64,000 bases of DNA from the NCBI GenBank assembly GCA_033439255.1, contig CM065880.1:1116001-1180000 (forward strand), given 5' to 3'. Both the position numbers and the translations under genes were made by a program. How positions within the stretch are numbered: the first letter of the stretch is position 1; every line of letters starts with the position of its first letter. The notes beneath the pieces were generated by a model. The model was given only the letters and a program-made list of their open reading frames with translations. It made no database searches and was not told where the DNA came from. This document shows positions 23,569-33,471 of this stretch, in pieces. The DNA comes from Hericium rajendrae. Its lineage: Eukaryota > Basidiomycota > Agaricomycetes > Russulales > Hericiaceae.

Positions 23569-24762
23569 ATCGCGAAGTTGTGAAGAGGGATGTGGCATCG
23601 ACGTCGACGAGCCAGCGCTTCCTCGAGACATTTTCTGACTGAAAAAGCCGAATTCTTCTGCCCTTTCCTGATTTCGAGAAATCTCGCCTGTGTCGAATAC
23701 TTTTTCCCTCGAAAAAGTCAGTTTATTTGCATGCTTTGTCATCTGAAAATCTGCTTCCGAGAGCTAGAAGCAGCTCTACGCACGGACCTACGCGCTGGGC
23801 ACAAGAAATACGCTAAGTCGCATCTTGACACGTCCTTTCACCTTCGCCCCTTTCCTCTGAACCACCATGTACCCTTCTTCGCCCGCCTGCACTCCCTGGC
23901 CATCTATGTCGACACGTTAAGTACACTCCGCAGGAAACTCTAGAGAGCATGAATTTGAAGTGCTGAATTAGATGTATGAGTATGCACGCATATACACACC
24001 CTGCGGTGAGGTGCTAATTATTTCTCTTGATTTTTATTCTTTCATTCTTGACTTCCAACCACCGTCTCCGGCTTATTCTTGACGCCTCGTGAGTCCTTTT
24101 TATGATGGCATGTCGACTCTAAATGAGGACGGTAAGTACTTCGCCCGCCGTACTACTCAGGTGAGTCTGTCAGTTAGCAAACACAGTGAGTTGAATGCAG
24201 AGAATGTGCGTCTCATCCTGAGCGATGGCTAATCAGCTAATCAGGACTAATCAATAAGGTCGTGCGGATTGCGAATGGGCTGCAACGCGCTGTGCTCAAT
24301 TTGAGTTGTATGTGTCTCTCCGCCCCTCATTTGCCAAGCTAACTTGTTGTCCATGAACCAGCTATCGACACTTACCAGCTCGATGCCCGATACGCTCCTG
24401 ATCTGAGGTCCCAGCTACCCGCGGCTTATGCTCGTGCTGCATCCAGGGCGCGTTCCGCCGCTGCATATCCTGGCGACTCGCAGGGCGTCTGACGTACAAG
24501 TCGATCGATGGTGTACTTACTGCACTCTCCTGCACCTTCTGCATGTTGCCACGCGCGCATCTGTGTGCATGTTATGCTCTTTTCTCATCGTTTGAATCCT
24601 GGCGGTGCCGGCGGTGATGCAGGTAGTGAACGAGAGTGGGCTGGGACTGGGAAGGGGCTATTTAGTAGGAATTGACCTGTATTTTCTGGATAACAATAAC
24701 ATACCTTTTGCTCACCCTTTTCGTGTCGTAAAATGTGTCCTCCTTCGCGTCAAAAAGGTCTT

Positions 24763-24895
24763 CGAAAAAGGTTATATTCTTACCCTCGAAGTGTCGAAAT
24801 CGACTGCAAATTTCTGCCCTTTCTCTACATAAAAAGGTAACTTCAGATGCCTCGGAAAAGTATGGAAAAACCATCACTCTTTCCACCCTTTTTCG
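24763..24895. repeat. Second inverted pair of CGAAAAAGG / CCTTTTTCG
   Basis: CGAAAAAGG at 24763-24771 and CCTTTTTCG at 24887-24895, with further AAAAAGG words near 24751 and 24832. Same words and same order as the pair at 23496-23568, about 1.3 kb away. Confidence 0.55.
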
Positions 24896-25292
24896 CGCCA
24901 AAGATTCTCAGGGTTCCGCAGTGACTCACCAGCGTATGGTACCAGCGCCGCCCGGCGCCGCGCGCACGACACGATCAGCATGATAGCTCGCTCACCCGTT
25001 GCTCACTGTGCGAGGCTCGGAAGCAACTTGAAGTTCTTGCAACGGTGTACTGCCCAACGAGGTGAGCTCGACAAGAAGATCTATTTTCTGAATCCTCCTT
25101 ATTCAGGGCCATGAGCGGCCCGCGGGGCCGCACAATACCCCGCATGATTTGCATATCGACTCTGTCGCAGTCAGATGAAACGATCCTGAGGCACGACGGT
25201 TGAGTCATCATCTACTCTGCCTTAGGGAGAATACTGTCGCATATCTTTCTTCATCTTGCTCTCCATCTACATCCTGAGCACCATTTGAAGCC

Positions 25293-26931
25293 ATGTCGAA
25301 CGTTAACAGGCCTGTTCCCGGAGCTAAAGAGTACTACCCACTGAACGACCCCGCGATCGGCACTGCGTTGCCTGGTTTGGGCGTTGGAACCAATGAGGTC
25401 GGTCTCGTCTTGAACGTGAAGCCTCCGCTGGAGTATACTCACTCTGTTATGCTAGGTGCCGCCCTTGTTCAAGCCGCTCACTATTCGCAATGAGACGTTC
25501 AAGAACCGTATCTTCGTTGTAAGTGATTCTTCTGCGACCGTGATTTCTCAGGTTCCATCGCACATATTTGTAGTCGCCGATGTGCCAGTACAGCTCCGAC
25601 AATGGACATGCGACGGACTGGCACTTCGTACACATCGGCGTGAGTCTTGCTTTCCTTCGGCAATATTGTCGCTGTTATTCATGCGTTACTTGCAGGCACT
25701 CGCGACCCGTGGTGCAGGCGGTATCGTCATGGAGGCTACTTCCGTTGTTCCGGAAGGGCGCATCTCTCCAGAAGACGCTGTGAGTGACCTCCCTCAACGT
25801 CGCAGCTTGTCTGACTTCCAACACAGGGCCTGTGGACAGATTCACAGATGGCGCCGTTGAAGCGCATCGTGGACTTCGCGCACGCGCAAGGCGCGAAGAT
25901 CGGAGTGCAGCTCGGCCATGCTGGCCGCAAGGCGTCTACCTTAGCGCCTTGGGTGCACGCGAACTACGTCAGAACCCATGTCGCAGATACCAGGATCGCT
26001 CAAGAGAGTGAAGGCGGATGGCCAAACGATGGTGAACCCTTTTGATCGCATATTCATATGCGTCCTGATTCTTACTGCGATCCGAAGTCTATGCGCCAAG
26101 CGACATCTCATCCACGATGGAACTTACCCCAAACCCAAGGCCATGACGTTCGGTGACCTGAAACGCGTAGAAGATGCGTTCGTGGCTGCGATCGGACGCT
26201 GCAAGGAAATCGGATGTAGGTCATTATGTAGTCCGACGTTTCAAGGCACATTGACATCATGTGCTCAGTCGACTTGATCGAGATCCACGGTGCCCACGGC
26301 TACCTGCTGCACACCTTCCTCTCTCCTCTGTCCAATGTCCGCGCTGACGAGTACGGCGGCCAACCCCTCGAGAACCGCATGCGCTACCCTTTGCAAATAG
26401 CAAAGGCTTGCCGGGCGGCTTGGGAAAAGCCTCTTTTCTTCCGCATCAGTGCCAGTGACTGGGCAGAAGTCCCAGAGAGGGGCGACGACGGGCAGTGGAA
26501 GCAGTGGGGCATCGAGCAGAGCAAGATCTTTGTCGGTGAGCTGCAGAAGATCGGCATCGATTTAATCGACACAAGCTCGGGAGGTCTGTGGGCGCAGCAG
26601 AAAATACCTCTTGTCCCCGGATACCAGGTAATTTTGTCTTTCGGTCTTGCGTCGTTCTCATACTCATAAACTGTGTGCACAGGTACCGTTCGCTGAGCAG
26701 ATAAAGAAGGCCTATTGTTCCATTGGTGTGGGCGCTGTAGGATTGATCGACTCGCCGAAGCAAGCGAACGAGATCATCGAGTCTGGCCAGGCCGACATCG
26801 TCTTCCTCGCCAGAGCGCTCATCAGGAACCCGCACTGGCCTGTTCATGCTGGACAGGTGCTCAACGTCGCTATGAAACCGGCTGATCAATACGAGCGTGG
26901 TTTCACGTCTATGTTCACCGGCAAGAATTAA
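25293..26931 (+). CDS. NADPH dehydrogenase of the old yellow enzyme family (YqjM-like)
   Basis: An FMN-dependent ene-reductase that reduces activated C=C bonds, such as enones, with NADPH. Exons: 25293-25397, 25456-25518, 25574-25639, 25696-25779, 25827-26031, 26088-26215, 26269-26627 and 26683-26931. Motifs: [101 protein letters not shown], and near the end [17 protein letters not shown]. The Cys in SPMCQYS and the HGAHGYLL pair are the flavin and substrate contacts known from the YqjM (class II) group. One T seems missing at about 26110, where SDI should run into [11 protein letters not shown]. There is no signal peptide, so a cytosolic enzyme is likely. The natural substrate is unknown. 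Confidence 0.92.
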
Positions 26932-27388
26932 AGATTTAGAACATCGAACATCGAACGGTACGAAACGCAGTATTGTAAGCCTTGTAGATTAGAGAGAACT
27001 TTGATGTGTGTTGTTGCAGAAGATCATGAGTAGTATTGGTCGCCTATCACGCTCTGTTAGATGTGCAGTTAGTCAAGTCTAACGGTTAGTCAACAAGTCA
27101 CGGTGAATGCAATAAAGGCTCGGAGGGAATATCGAACATTGCTTATCATTGTCAACGTCCTCGAACGTATGCTGAGTCACTAAACAGCAACCGCTGATTC
27201 CGCTGAATAACAGGTCTTCTGCAATGTATAAGCCCTGATGATGTCATATGCTGCCCTCGGGATCGAGCTTGGGAGCCAGTGCAAGTGTTGGACGACTGAT
27301 CGATCGTGCGATAATGCCGAACCTCTGCGATGTATAAAGCCTCTGATGTCACTGTGGGACCCCTCAGTTCACCATTGCACCCAGCAGC
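26932..27388. promoter_or_regulatory. Upstream region of GST copy 1 with a duplicated TATA segment
   Basis: The segment at 27217-27246 (TGCAATGTATAAGCC then TGATGATGTCA) is repeated in diverged form at 27323-27351 (TGCGATGTATAAAGCC then TGATGTCA). The second copy carries TATAAA at 27333-27338, 51-56 bp before the start codon, and is the likely TATA box. The first copy looks like a duplicated core promoter. Confidence 0.55.
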
Positions 27389-28416
27389 ATGTCTTCCACT
27401 GACGAGAAACCCCTTTTGCTCTACACCGGTCGCACGCCGAACGGCCACAAAGTCAGCATCCTTCTTGAGGAGCTGAAAGCTATTTACGGCGGTCCAGAAT
27501 ACGAGTGCGTGGATGACGCGCCGCATATATTCTGAGATTTCGAGTTCACTTGCTTTAGCGTCTTCAAGATCGACATGTGGACGAACGTCCAGAAGGAGCC
27601 CTGGTTCATCAAGTTGAACCCAAACGGGCGCATTCCGACGTTTACAGACCGCGCGCGGAACAATTTCAACGTCTTTGAGTCTGCGGCCATCCTGCTATAC
27701 TTAGAGCAGCACTATGATCCCGAGACGCGCTTCTCGTTCGATCAGACGAAGGAGGCGGATGATTACAGTGAGATGCTGCAGTGGATCTTCTTTGCGGTAA
27801 GCTCAGGCTGAGAAATGACATATTGGGGCGCGCAGCTTATGTTTCTTGCGTGTAGCACGGCGGTGTGGGTCCGATGCAAGGCCAGGGTGAGTCACTGCTG
27901 ATTTGTGATCGTGCCGATGCTGACTTGGCCATGTCAGCACACTTCTTCACGCATTATGCGAAGGAGGACCTGCCGTATGCCAAAGAGCGTTGGTTTTGTT
28001 CCTCGAAATTTTGGTCTGGATGCGTGAGTCATGACATGACATGATATGCAGGTTACATCAACGAGACAAAGCGGCTCTACGGCGTTCTTGACATCCGTCT
28101 GAACGGCCGCGATTACCTCGCTGGCCCTGGGCGCGGGAAGTACAGCTTGGCCGACCTCAACGTGTGGCCATGGTGCGTTAGGCAGAGCCCGGCGAGTCGA
28201 CAGTGCGCTTAATTTGTTTCACAGGATTCAATTTCACGACTATGTCGTGACGCCCACGCTCGATGAGTGGCCTCATCTCAAGGTCAGTGTACAGTAGATC
28301 CGTGGCCTTGTTTGAAGCGCCTTCTCATTATTTGCGTGTAGGCTTGGTTCGAAAGGGTGAAGGAACGCCCTGGTGTGCAAGCTGGCGTCCAGGTCCCTCC
28401 TCCTGATGAGAAATAA
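27389..28416 (+). CDS. Ure2p-type glutathione S-transferase, copy 1
   Basis: A cytosolic GST of the Ure2p class, which in wood-decay fungi is expanded and linked to detoxification of wood extractives. Exons: 27389-27504, 27559-27796, 27856-27886, 27938-27988, 28052-28172, 28225-28282 and 28342-28416. The thioredoxin-like N-terminal domain has [20 protein letters not shown], with the Asn of PNG at the position used as catalytic residue in this class, and the glutathione-binding [11 protein letters not shown] and [16 protein letters not shown]. The helical domain contains [19 protein letters not shown] and [13 protein letters not shown]. It is the first of three tandem copies. No frame breaks. 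Substrates unknown. Confidence 0.92.
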
Positions 28417-29101
28417 TTCCTCGAGCGCGTTGTAGGGTACAGACTGAATGAAGAGAGTAAATGCGGTGTGGGTGTTACTCATGTGTCGATATGATAGCGC
28501 CTGCTTTGAATTCAAAGGATCTTGCGGATCGGCTCTTGCTCATTCAGACGAAGTTGGATTCATACTGCAACTGAGTAGGGGAAAAGCTGAGTAGCATGCT
28601 GCAAGTGTGTTTGTCCAGCGCTGGTGTTGTATGACTCGACACCTCATCATGAAGTTTATTTTTCTTATCTCACACGTAGATATGCAGGCACTACTACCCT
28701 TCGATGTGAGACTCACACAAATCCTCGTCGTATTGAAGGCCCGGAATTGAATTTATTGAAATTGAAATAAAAGGTGATATCCACTATGCAAGATACACAG
28801 GGCCGTTGCAATGGAGGAGGTTGAATTAGTCTTCAACCTACCTAGGAACCGTCATTTTTACTTCCGTTCAAACCAACCCCGGGATCGGCCCCGACATTGT
28901 AAAGCTCGATCGATCGCGCCAACTTGCGGTCCTCGGCGTATGCAAGGTGCAGTCTGTATCAATTGTGAACCCTTCATTGCAGTCCATGAGGCGTGGCTCT
29001 CCTTCACGTCAACTGTACGACTCGAGGGATCACAAGGAAACCGACTATGTCACTTGGCTCTTGTCAACATTGGTAGAAGTCGCTGATAAAGAATTCTGAA
29101 A

Positions 29102-29110
29102 GTCACATGT
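29102..29110 (+). promoter_or_regulatory. GTCACATGT motif upstream of GST copy 2 (first of two)
   Basis: An E-box-like word inside the larger block CTGAAAGTCACATGT. The second copy is at 29259-29267. The same word pair precedes GST copy 3. Confidence 0.5.
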
Positions 29111-29258
29111 CAGCTTAGAGACTGTCGCAGTTTGGATAGAGATCTGTAGTGACAGTTCCACGTCCGCACGAAAGCCCAAAAGGCCATTCAAATGCATGTT
29201 GCTGCGTTCAATATCATCGTAGTCGGATGAGTCAAACATGGATGAGAAAGATTTACCA

Positions 29259-29267
29259 GTCACATGT
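29259..29267 (+). promoter_or_regulatory. GTCACATGT motif upstream of GST copy 2 (second of two)
   Basis: Exact repeat of the word at 29102-29110, followed by CGCTGC. Copy 3 has GTCACATGC followed by CCCTGC at the matching place (31314-31322). Confidence 0.5.
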
Positions 29268-29488
29268 CGCTGCATCAAGTATTGATTGAGCTGACAGAGA
29301 GGCTACAGGACAGAGAGGGCGTTGTCCCAGCTATTTTTATGCGCAGCATCATTGAAAACATGATGCTGCCATAGAGTGCAGGTGCGCGGAGAAAGCGCCT
29401 CCAAAAACATATAAAATGCGACGACACCAACAGCTGGATCCCCATCTTCAGATATTCTGCGGATACCGATATTCTTAAACACGCACGC

Positions 29489-30467
29489 ATGGCTTCCTGC
29501 GAAACCGCGCCTCTTGTCCTGTACACCGCTCGCACCCCCAACGGCGTCAAGATCAGCATTCACCTTGAAGAACTGAAGGCCGTCTATGGTGGTCCGCAAT
29601 ATGAGTACGTCACTAAGACATCGCCATCGTCGTAAAGATGATTGATAGGCCAATTGCAGTGCTGTCAGCCTGAACCTGCGAAATAAATCCCATAAAGAAC
29701 CGTGGTTCATAGAGATCAACCCCAACGGCCGCATCCCTGCGCTCACCGATCGTTCGCGCGGTGGCCTCAATGTTTTCGAGTCCGGCGCAATCACGCTGTA
29801 CCTAGCCCAGCATTACGACAAGGACCATCGGTTCTCTTTCGATCCTGTGAAGGAGCCCGACGAATATATTGATATGGTCCAGTGGACGTTCTTCGCGAAC
29901 ACCGGAGTCGGCCCGTTCCAAGGCCAAGGTTAGCGTCTTCGCATCAGCACATGCAATGTTGCAGAAAATTGACAATCGCACTTGTTAACAGCCCACTGGT
30001 TCTTCAACCTCTCGGACGAAGACGTTCCCTATGCCAAGAACCGTATGTTCGACGTCTGCCCGGTTGTGACTTCGATGCTTCTTGTATGCAGGCTATCTGA
30101 ACGAAGCGAGGCATCTGTATAGCGTGCTCGATAGTCGCCTGAAGGACCGCGACTACCTCGCTGGCTCCGACAGAGGCAAGTACACGCTGGCGGACATCAA
30201 CGTTTTCCCTTGGTAAGTATAATCCATTTACGCTACCCCAAGATGTACTTATCTTTAATTGCCTTGTGGGAATTGAAGGGTCGATAGGCATGCCTTGGTG
30301 CCAGTCGATAAGACTCTGAACGAATGGCCCAACCTCAAGGTCAGAGCATTTCACGCCCTGCAGCTGACTGAGGACTGATCGAATCTGAACAGACTTGGCT
30401 TGAACGACTCCGGGCCCGTCCAGCTTTACAGCTCGGCAATGTTGTTCCCCCAGAGCAGAAGAAGTGA
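29489..30467 (+). CDS. Ure2p-type glutathione S-transferase, copy 2
   Basis: Exons: 29489-29604, 29660-29928, 29992-30042, 30092-30212, 30279-30339 and 30393-30467. The N-terminal domain reads [20 protein letters not shown] and keeps the Asn of PNG; glutathione-contact blocks are [11 protein letters not shown] and [16 protein letters not shown]. The helical domain has [19 protein letters not shown] and [10 protein letters not shown]. Copies 1 and 3 both carry an intron after the FFA residues of QWTFFA/QWIFFA; here the exon runs straight on into [10 protein letters not shown], so that intron is absent. It also has an unusual segment [15 protein letters not shown] where copy 3 has [15 protein letters not shown]. 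No frame breaks. Likely a detoxifying transferase; substrate unknown. Confidence 0.92.
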
Positions 30468-31197
30468 CCTCATTGTAGTTTTTCATGTACTCGAGACTGC
30501 GTAGTCAGTAAGGTCGATGGCAAGAAGTTTTTGTTGTGAACGATGCGCTGGCAATTATTTGACGTTGGCATCTGATCAATCAATCGATCAAAGCGTGTCC
30601 TGAGCCGCGAGTTGCCGACAGCTCTTGAACTGTTCCACCCGCTGTCGACCAGAAATGCGCAAGACATCCCGCAGGCTTTCGTCGCGCTGTGCCTATTCGA
30701 CACGATTAACGTTAACGTGAAGTCTGGCGTTTATGGGCTTTTTGACCTGGTGCGTGCCATCTCACGTGCAGCTTATACATACTCAATCATGAGCTACGTT
30801 ACTCACGCAAGGGTTGTGCTGCGTTTCCAAGTCATTTCCTTGGGGATATGCTTCTAAAATGCAGGCATCTTTGTCGAGCGCGCATGTAGATTTATGTGCA
30901 TCTGTGTCCCATCTCACAGTTGATTCGTTGGACTTGTCCAAATTTTCATATGTGGATACGGAGATCTCCTTCAATTCGACATGAAATACGTCGAGCAAGC
31001 GCGGGCATACCTTTTGGATGGTTATGTATATCGGGATAAACAGATGTCTTCCATATTCAGTTCTGAAAAATGTTTCTTTCTCTCGAGACATACAGTCCAA
31101 CACATCAACACCGTGCTTCGGTAACCCGAACGAATCCGAGTAAGTCACCTGGTTCCCGTCACAATGAGTAAATTCACGATGATAAAGACTTCCGAAA

Positions 31198-31206
31198 GTC
31201 ACATGT
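31198..31206 (+). promoter_or_regulatory. GTCACATGT motif upstream of GST copy 3 (first of two)
   Basis: It sits in GATAAAGACTTCCGAAA-GTCACATGT, closely matching GATAAAGAATTCTGAAA-GTCACATGT in front of copy 2. Confidence 0.5.
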
Positions 31207-31313
31207 AGGCCTTGTTAGTGTCGCAATTTGCCTGTAAATCCGTGAATCAATGGATTGTTGGTCCCAGGTTGGCCCATCCGCTCGTCACACTTTGCTGAGA
31301 GAGAAATTCACAG

Positions 31314-31322
31314 GTCACATGC
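31314..31322 (+). promoter_or_regulatory. GTCACATGC motif upstream of GST copy 3 (second of two)
   Basis: One mismatch from the other three copies of the word. Distance to the first copy is 116 bp, against 157 bp in front of copy 2. Confidence 0.45.
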
Positions 31323-31511
31323 CCCTGCGTTGAACATGACAGAAGCAAGAGAAGAGCTGCTGCGCTGTGGCTGCATAGTTCGATCACCGGGAGAATAGAG
31401 CTCAGACGCGTGAAGATCATGCCAGGTAAATCATATAAATTGCAACGCCCTTGAATGTTGAATTTCCCATCTTCAGAAATTCTGCAGATACCATATTTTC
31501 GAACGACCAGC

Positions 31512-32563
31512 ATGGCTTCATCCCAATCAGCACCTCTTTTCTTGTACACCGCCCGCTTGCCCGGCGGCATCAAGCTCAGTATTTTTCTCGAAGAGCTCAA
31601 GGCCGTTTATGGCGCCCCAAACTACGAGTACGTCTTGTAGATCCTGACAATCCTACAACCTCGACTAACCATTCACAGGGCTGTATATGTCGATCTTTCG
31701 AAGAACATGCAGAAGGAGCCCTGGTTCATCAAGGTCAACCCCAACGGCCGCGCCCCCGCACTCACTGATCGCTCGCGGGGCGACCTTAGTATTTTTGAGT
31801 CCGGCGCTATCACGTTGTACCTCGCCCAACACTACGATAGGGAGCATCGATTCTCCTTCGATCCTTTGAAGGAGGCCGATGAATACATCGACATGGTCCA
31901 ATGGACTTTCTTCGCAGTAAGTACCCTTGATACTTTATTTTCCATACTCGTCGTTCATTAAGGTCGCTGTCAGAACACTGGTCTCGGCCCGTATCAAGGC
32001 GAAGGTTAGCAACATTCGCATTAGTACGTGCAATGCTGCAGAAAATTGACATTTGCGCTCGTTAACAGCTGAATGGTTCTTCATTTCCGCGAACGAGGAA
32101 GTTCCCTATGCTAAGAATCGTATGTTCCCCTCTGTTTTACGCCATGCCACTCGGATGCTCATTTCAAACAGGTTATCTCAACGAAGTCAAGCGCCTCTAT
32201 GGCGTACTTGAGCTTCGCCTCGAGGACCGCGACTATTTTGCTGGCGCTGGCAGAGGCAAATACACTCTGGCCGATATCAATGTCTTTCCCTGGTAGGATC
32301 CATCCACAAATTGTGATGTACCCATAGCTGATCGGTTCAAATGCAGGATTGATAGGCATGCCTTGGTAGTGGATGAAAGATTGGATCAGTGGCCTAACCT
32401 CAAGGTTAGCACATTTCATGATCTGCAGCTGATTGATGAATGGTTGTTGAAACTAAAACAGGCTTGGCTGGAAAGGCTGAGAGCTCGTCCCGCTTTGCAG
32501 ATTGGCAATGTTTCTCCAGAGTCACAGGAAGAATTTAGCTTGAGCGCGAGTCCGTTGATGTGA
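31512..32563 (+). CDS. Ure2p-type glutathione S-transferase, copy 3, Asn replaced by Gly
   Basis: Exons: 31512-31627, 31679-31916, 31974-32004, 32069-32119, 32172-32292, 32347-32404 and 32462-32563. The fold is complete: [66 protein letters not shown]. The residue that is Asn in copies 1 and 2 (TPNG) is Gly here (LPGG). In this class that Asn is regarded as the catalytic residue, so the enzyme may have a changed mechanism or act as a ligand-binding protein. The C-terminus is longer than in copies 1 and 2, ending [11 protein letters not shown]. The sequence is closer to copy 2 than to copy 1. No frame breaks. Confidence 0.9.
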
Positions 32564-32931
32564 TTTGTATTCAATCACTGTGAATGGAGAGAGCTTTATG
32601 CTCGAATCGATCCTGTGATCCCAAGATTGCGGCGGAGAAATTCAGGACTATGCTGATGCGAGTGACTGGATGAATAGACTAGGAGGGACATAACTTTTAT
32701 TTCCTTTCCTATGATTTGACACTACAAGCAAGAGCACAAAGTCATGCAGAGCACTAAGTGTCGCAAGACCAAGCAAGGACGTGCACGGTCAACGTGGTGC
32801 CTATTCGCGGGTGGTCGCTGTGAGTGATCTGTCGATCAAAACTTTCGTGAGAATGCCCGAGGCGCAACTTGCCGAGACGCCCTCAACAGCGACGAATGGG
32901 TCAAAGCAAACCCTCACATCGACCGACGACC
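32564..32931. other. Spacer, GST copy 3 to mL58
   Basis: 368 bp holding the 3' region of GST copy 3 and the promoter of the mitoribosomal gene. Nothing else is seen. Confidence 0.4.
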
Positions 32932-33471
32932 ATGAAGGCACGTCTCCCTTTCAGGCTCTCATCATGTCGCAGTTATTCGACACGGCTTCCCGAAAAGCCA
33001 CGGATGCGTCATCCAGACCCCCTGGTCAATGACCCAAAGGCGTCGATGACGACGCTGCCTGATGACCTGACGTTCATCCACCGACCACCGTCCTCTGCAC
33101 CCACGCCCTTCTCATATACCACCAACCCCACATCGCCGCTTCTCCGCTCTTCGTCCTCAGAGCCAGTAGATGCCCCCCTTCCCCCGCCTCTGCGCCCCGT
33201 CGCCGCGCAGAAGCCACGTCTGTCAGAGGAGCAGTTGGATGAGATGCGGCGCCTGCGGGCTTCAAACCCCACGCTTTACACGCGCAAAAAGCTTGCAGAG
33301 AAATTCAACTGCTCTGAGGCCTTCGTTGGACTGGTGACGCCACTTTCGCGCCAGCAGAAGCGTGTAGCCCTGGACCGACGTGACCAAGAGCACGAGCGCG
33401 CCCGTGCTCAGTGGGGCGAGAAGAAGCTGATTGTGCGGGAGATTCGCAAGAAGCGGAAGGAGTTCTGGTAG
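32932..33471 (+). CDS. MRPL20: Mitochondrial large-subunit ribosomal protein mL58 (MRPL20)
   Basis: A fungal mitoribosome protein of the MRP-L20 family. It is encoded by a single exon of 179 codons. The start at 32932 gives a basic N-terminus MKARLPFRLSSCRSYSTRLPEK, a good mitochondrial targeting peptide; an in-frame Met 21 codons upstream (32869) would spoil this. The core has LPDDLTFIHRPPSSAPTPFS, then PRLSEEQLDEMRRLRASNP, YTRKKLAEKFNCSEAFVGLV and the basic tail REIRKKRKEFW. Family length and motifs fit. No frame breaks. Confidence 0.9.
   Translation: MKARLPFRLSSCRSYSTRLPEKPRMRHPDPLVNDPKASMTTLPDDLTFIHRPPSSAPTPFSYTTNPTSPLLRSSSSEPVDAPLPPPLRPVAAQKPRLSEEQLDEMRRLRASNPTLYTRKKLAEKFNCSEAFVGLVTPLSRQQKRVALDRRDQEHERARAQWGEKKLIVREIRKKRKEFW

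Larger units (their letters stand above)
23107..25292. other. Gene-poor region with CGAAAAAGG motif pairs
   Basis: About 2.2 kb. No solid gene. It carries the 9-mer CGAAAAAGG or its complement at 23496, 23560, 24763 and 24887, plus several near copies. A possible small spliced frame lies at 24115-24492. The final 200 bp precede the OYE gene. Confidence 0.4.
28417..29488. promoter_or_regulatory. Spacer and promoter of GST copy 2
   Basis: No gene in this stretch. Two copies of GTCACATGT lie at 29102-29110 and 29259-29267. TATAAA is at 29410-29415, 74-79 bp before the start codon. The block TTCAGATATTCTGCGGATACC just before the start is matched by a similar block before copy 3, which shows common descent of the two promoters. 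Confidence 0.6.
30468..31511. promoter_or_regulatory. Spacer and promoter of GST copy 3
   Basis: No gene seen. GTCACATGT occurs at 31198-31206 and GTCACATGC at 31314-31322. TATAAAT lies at 31434-31440, about 75 bp before the start codon. The block TTCAGAAATTCTGCAGATACC (about 31473-31493) matches the equivalent leader of copy 2. Confidence 0.6.

Noticed and set aside
24594-24613. TTTGAATCCTGG resembling a tRNA B box
   Set aside because: No A box or cloverleaf could be built from the bases upstream.
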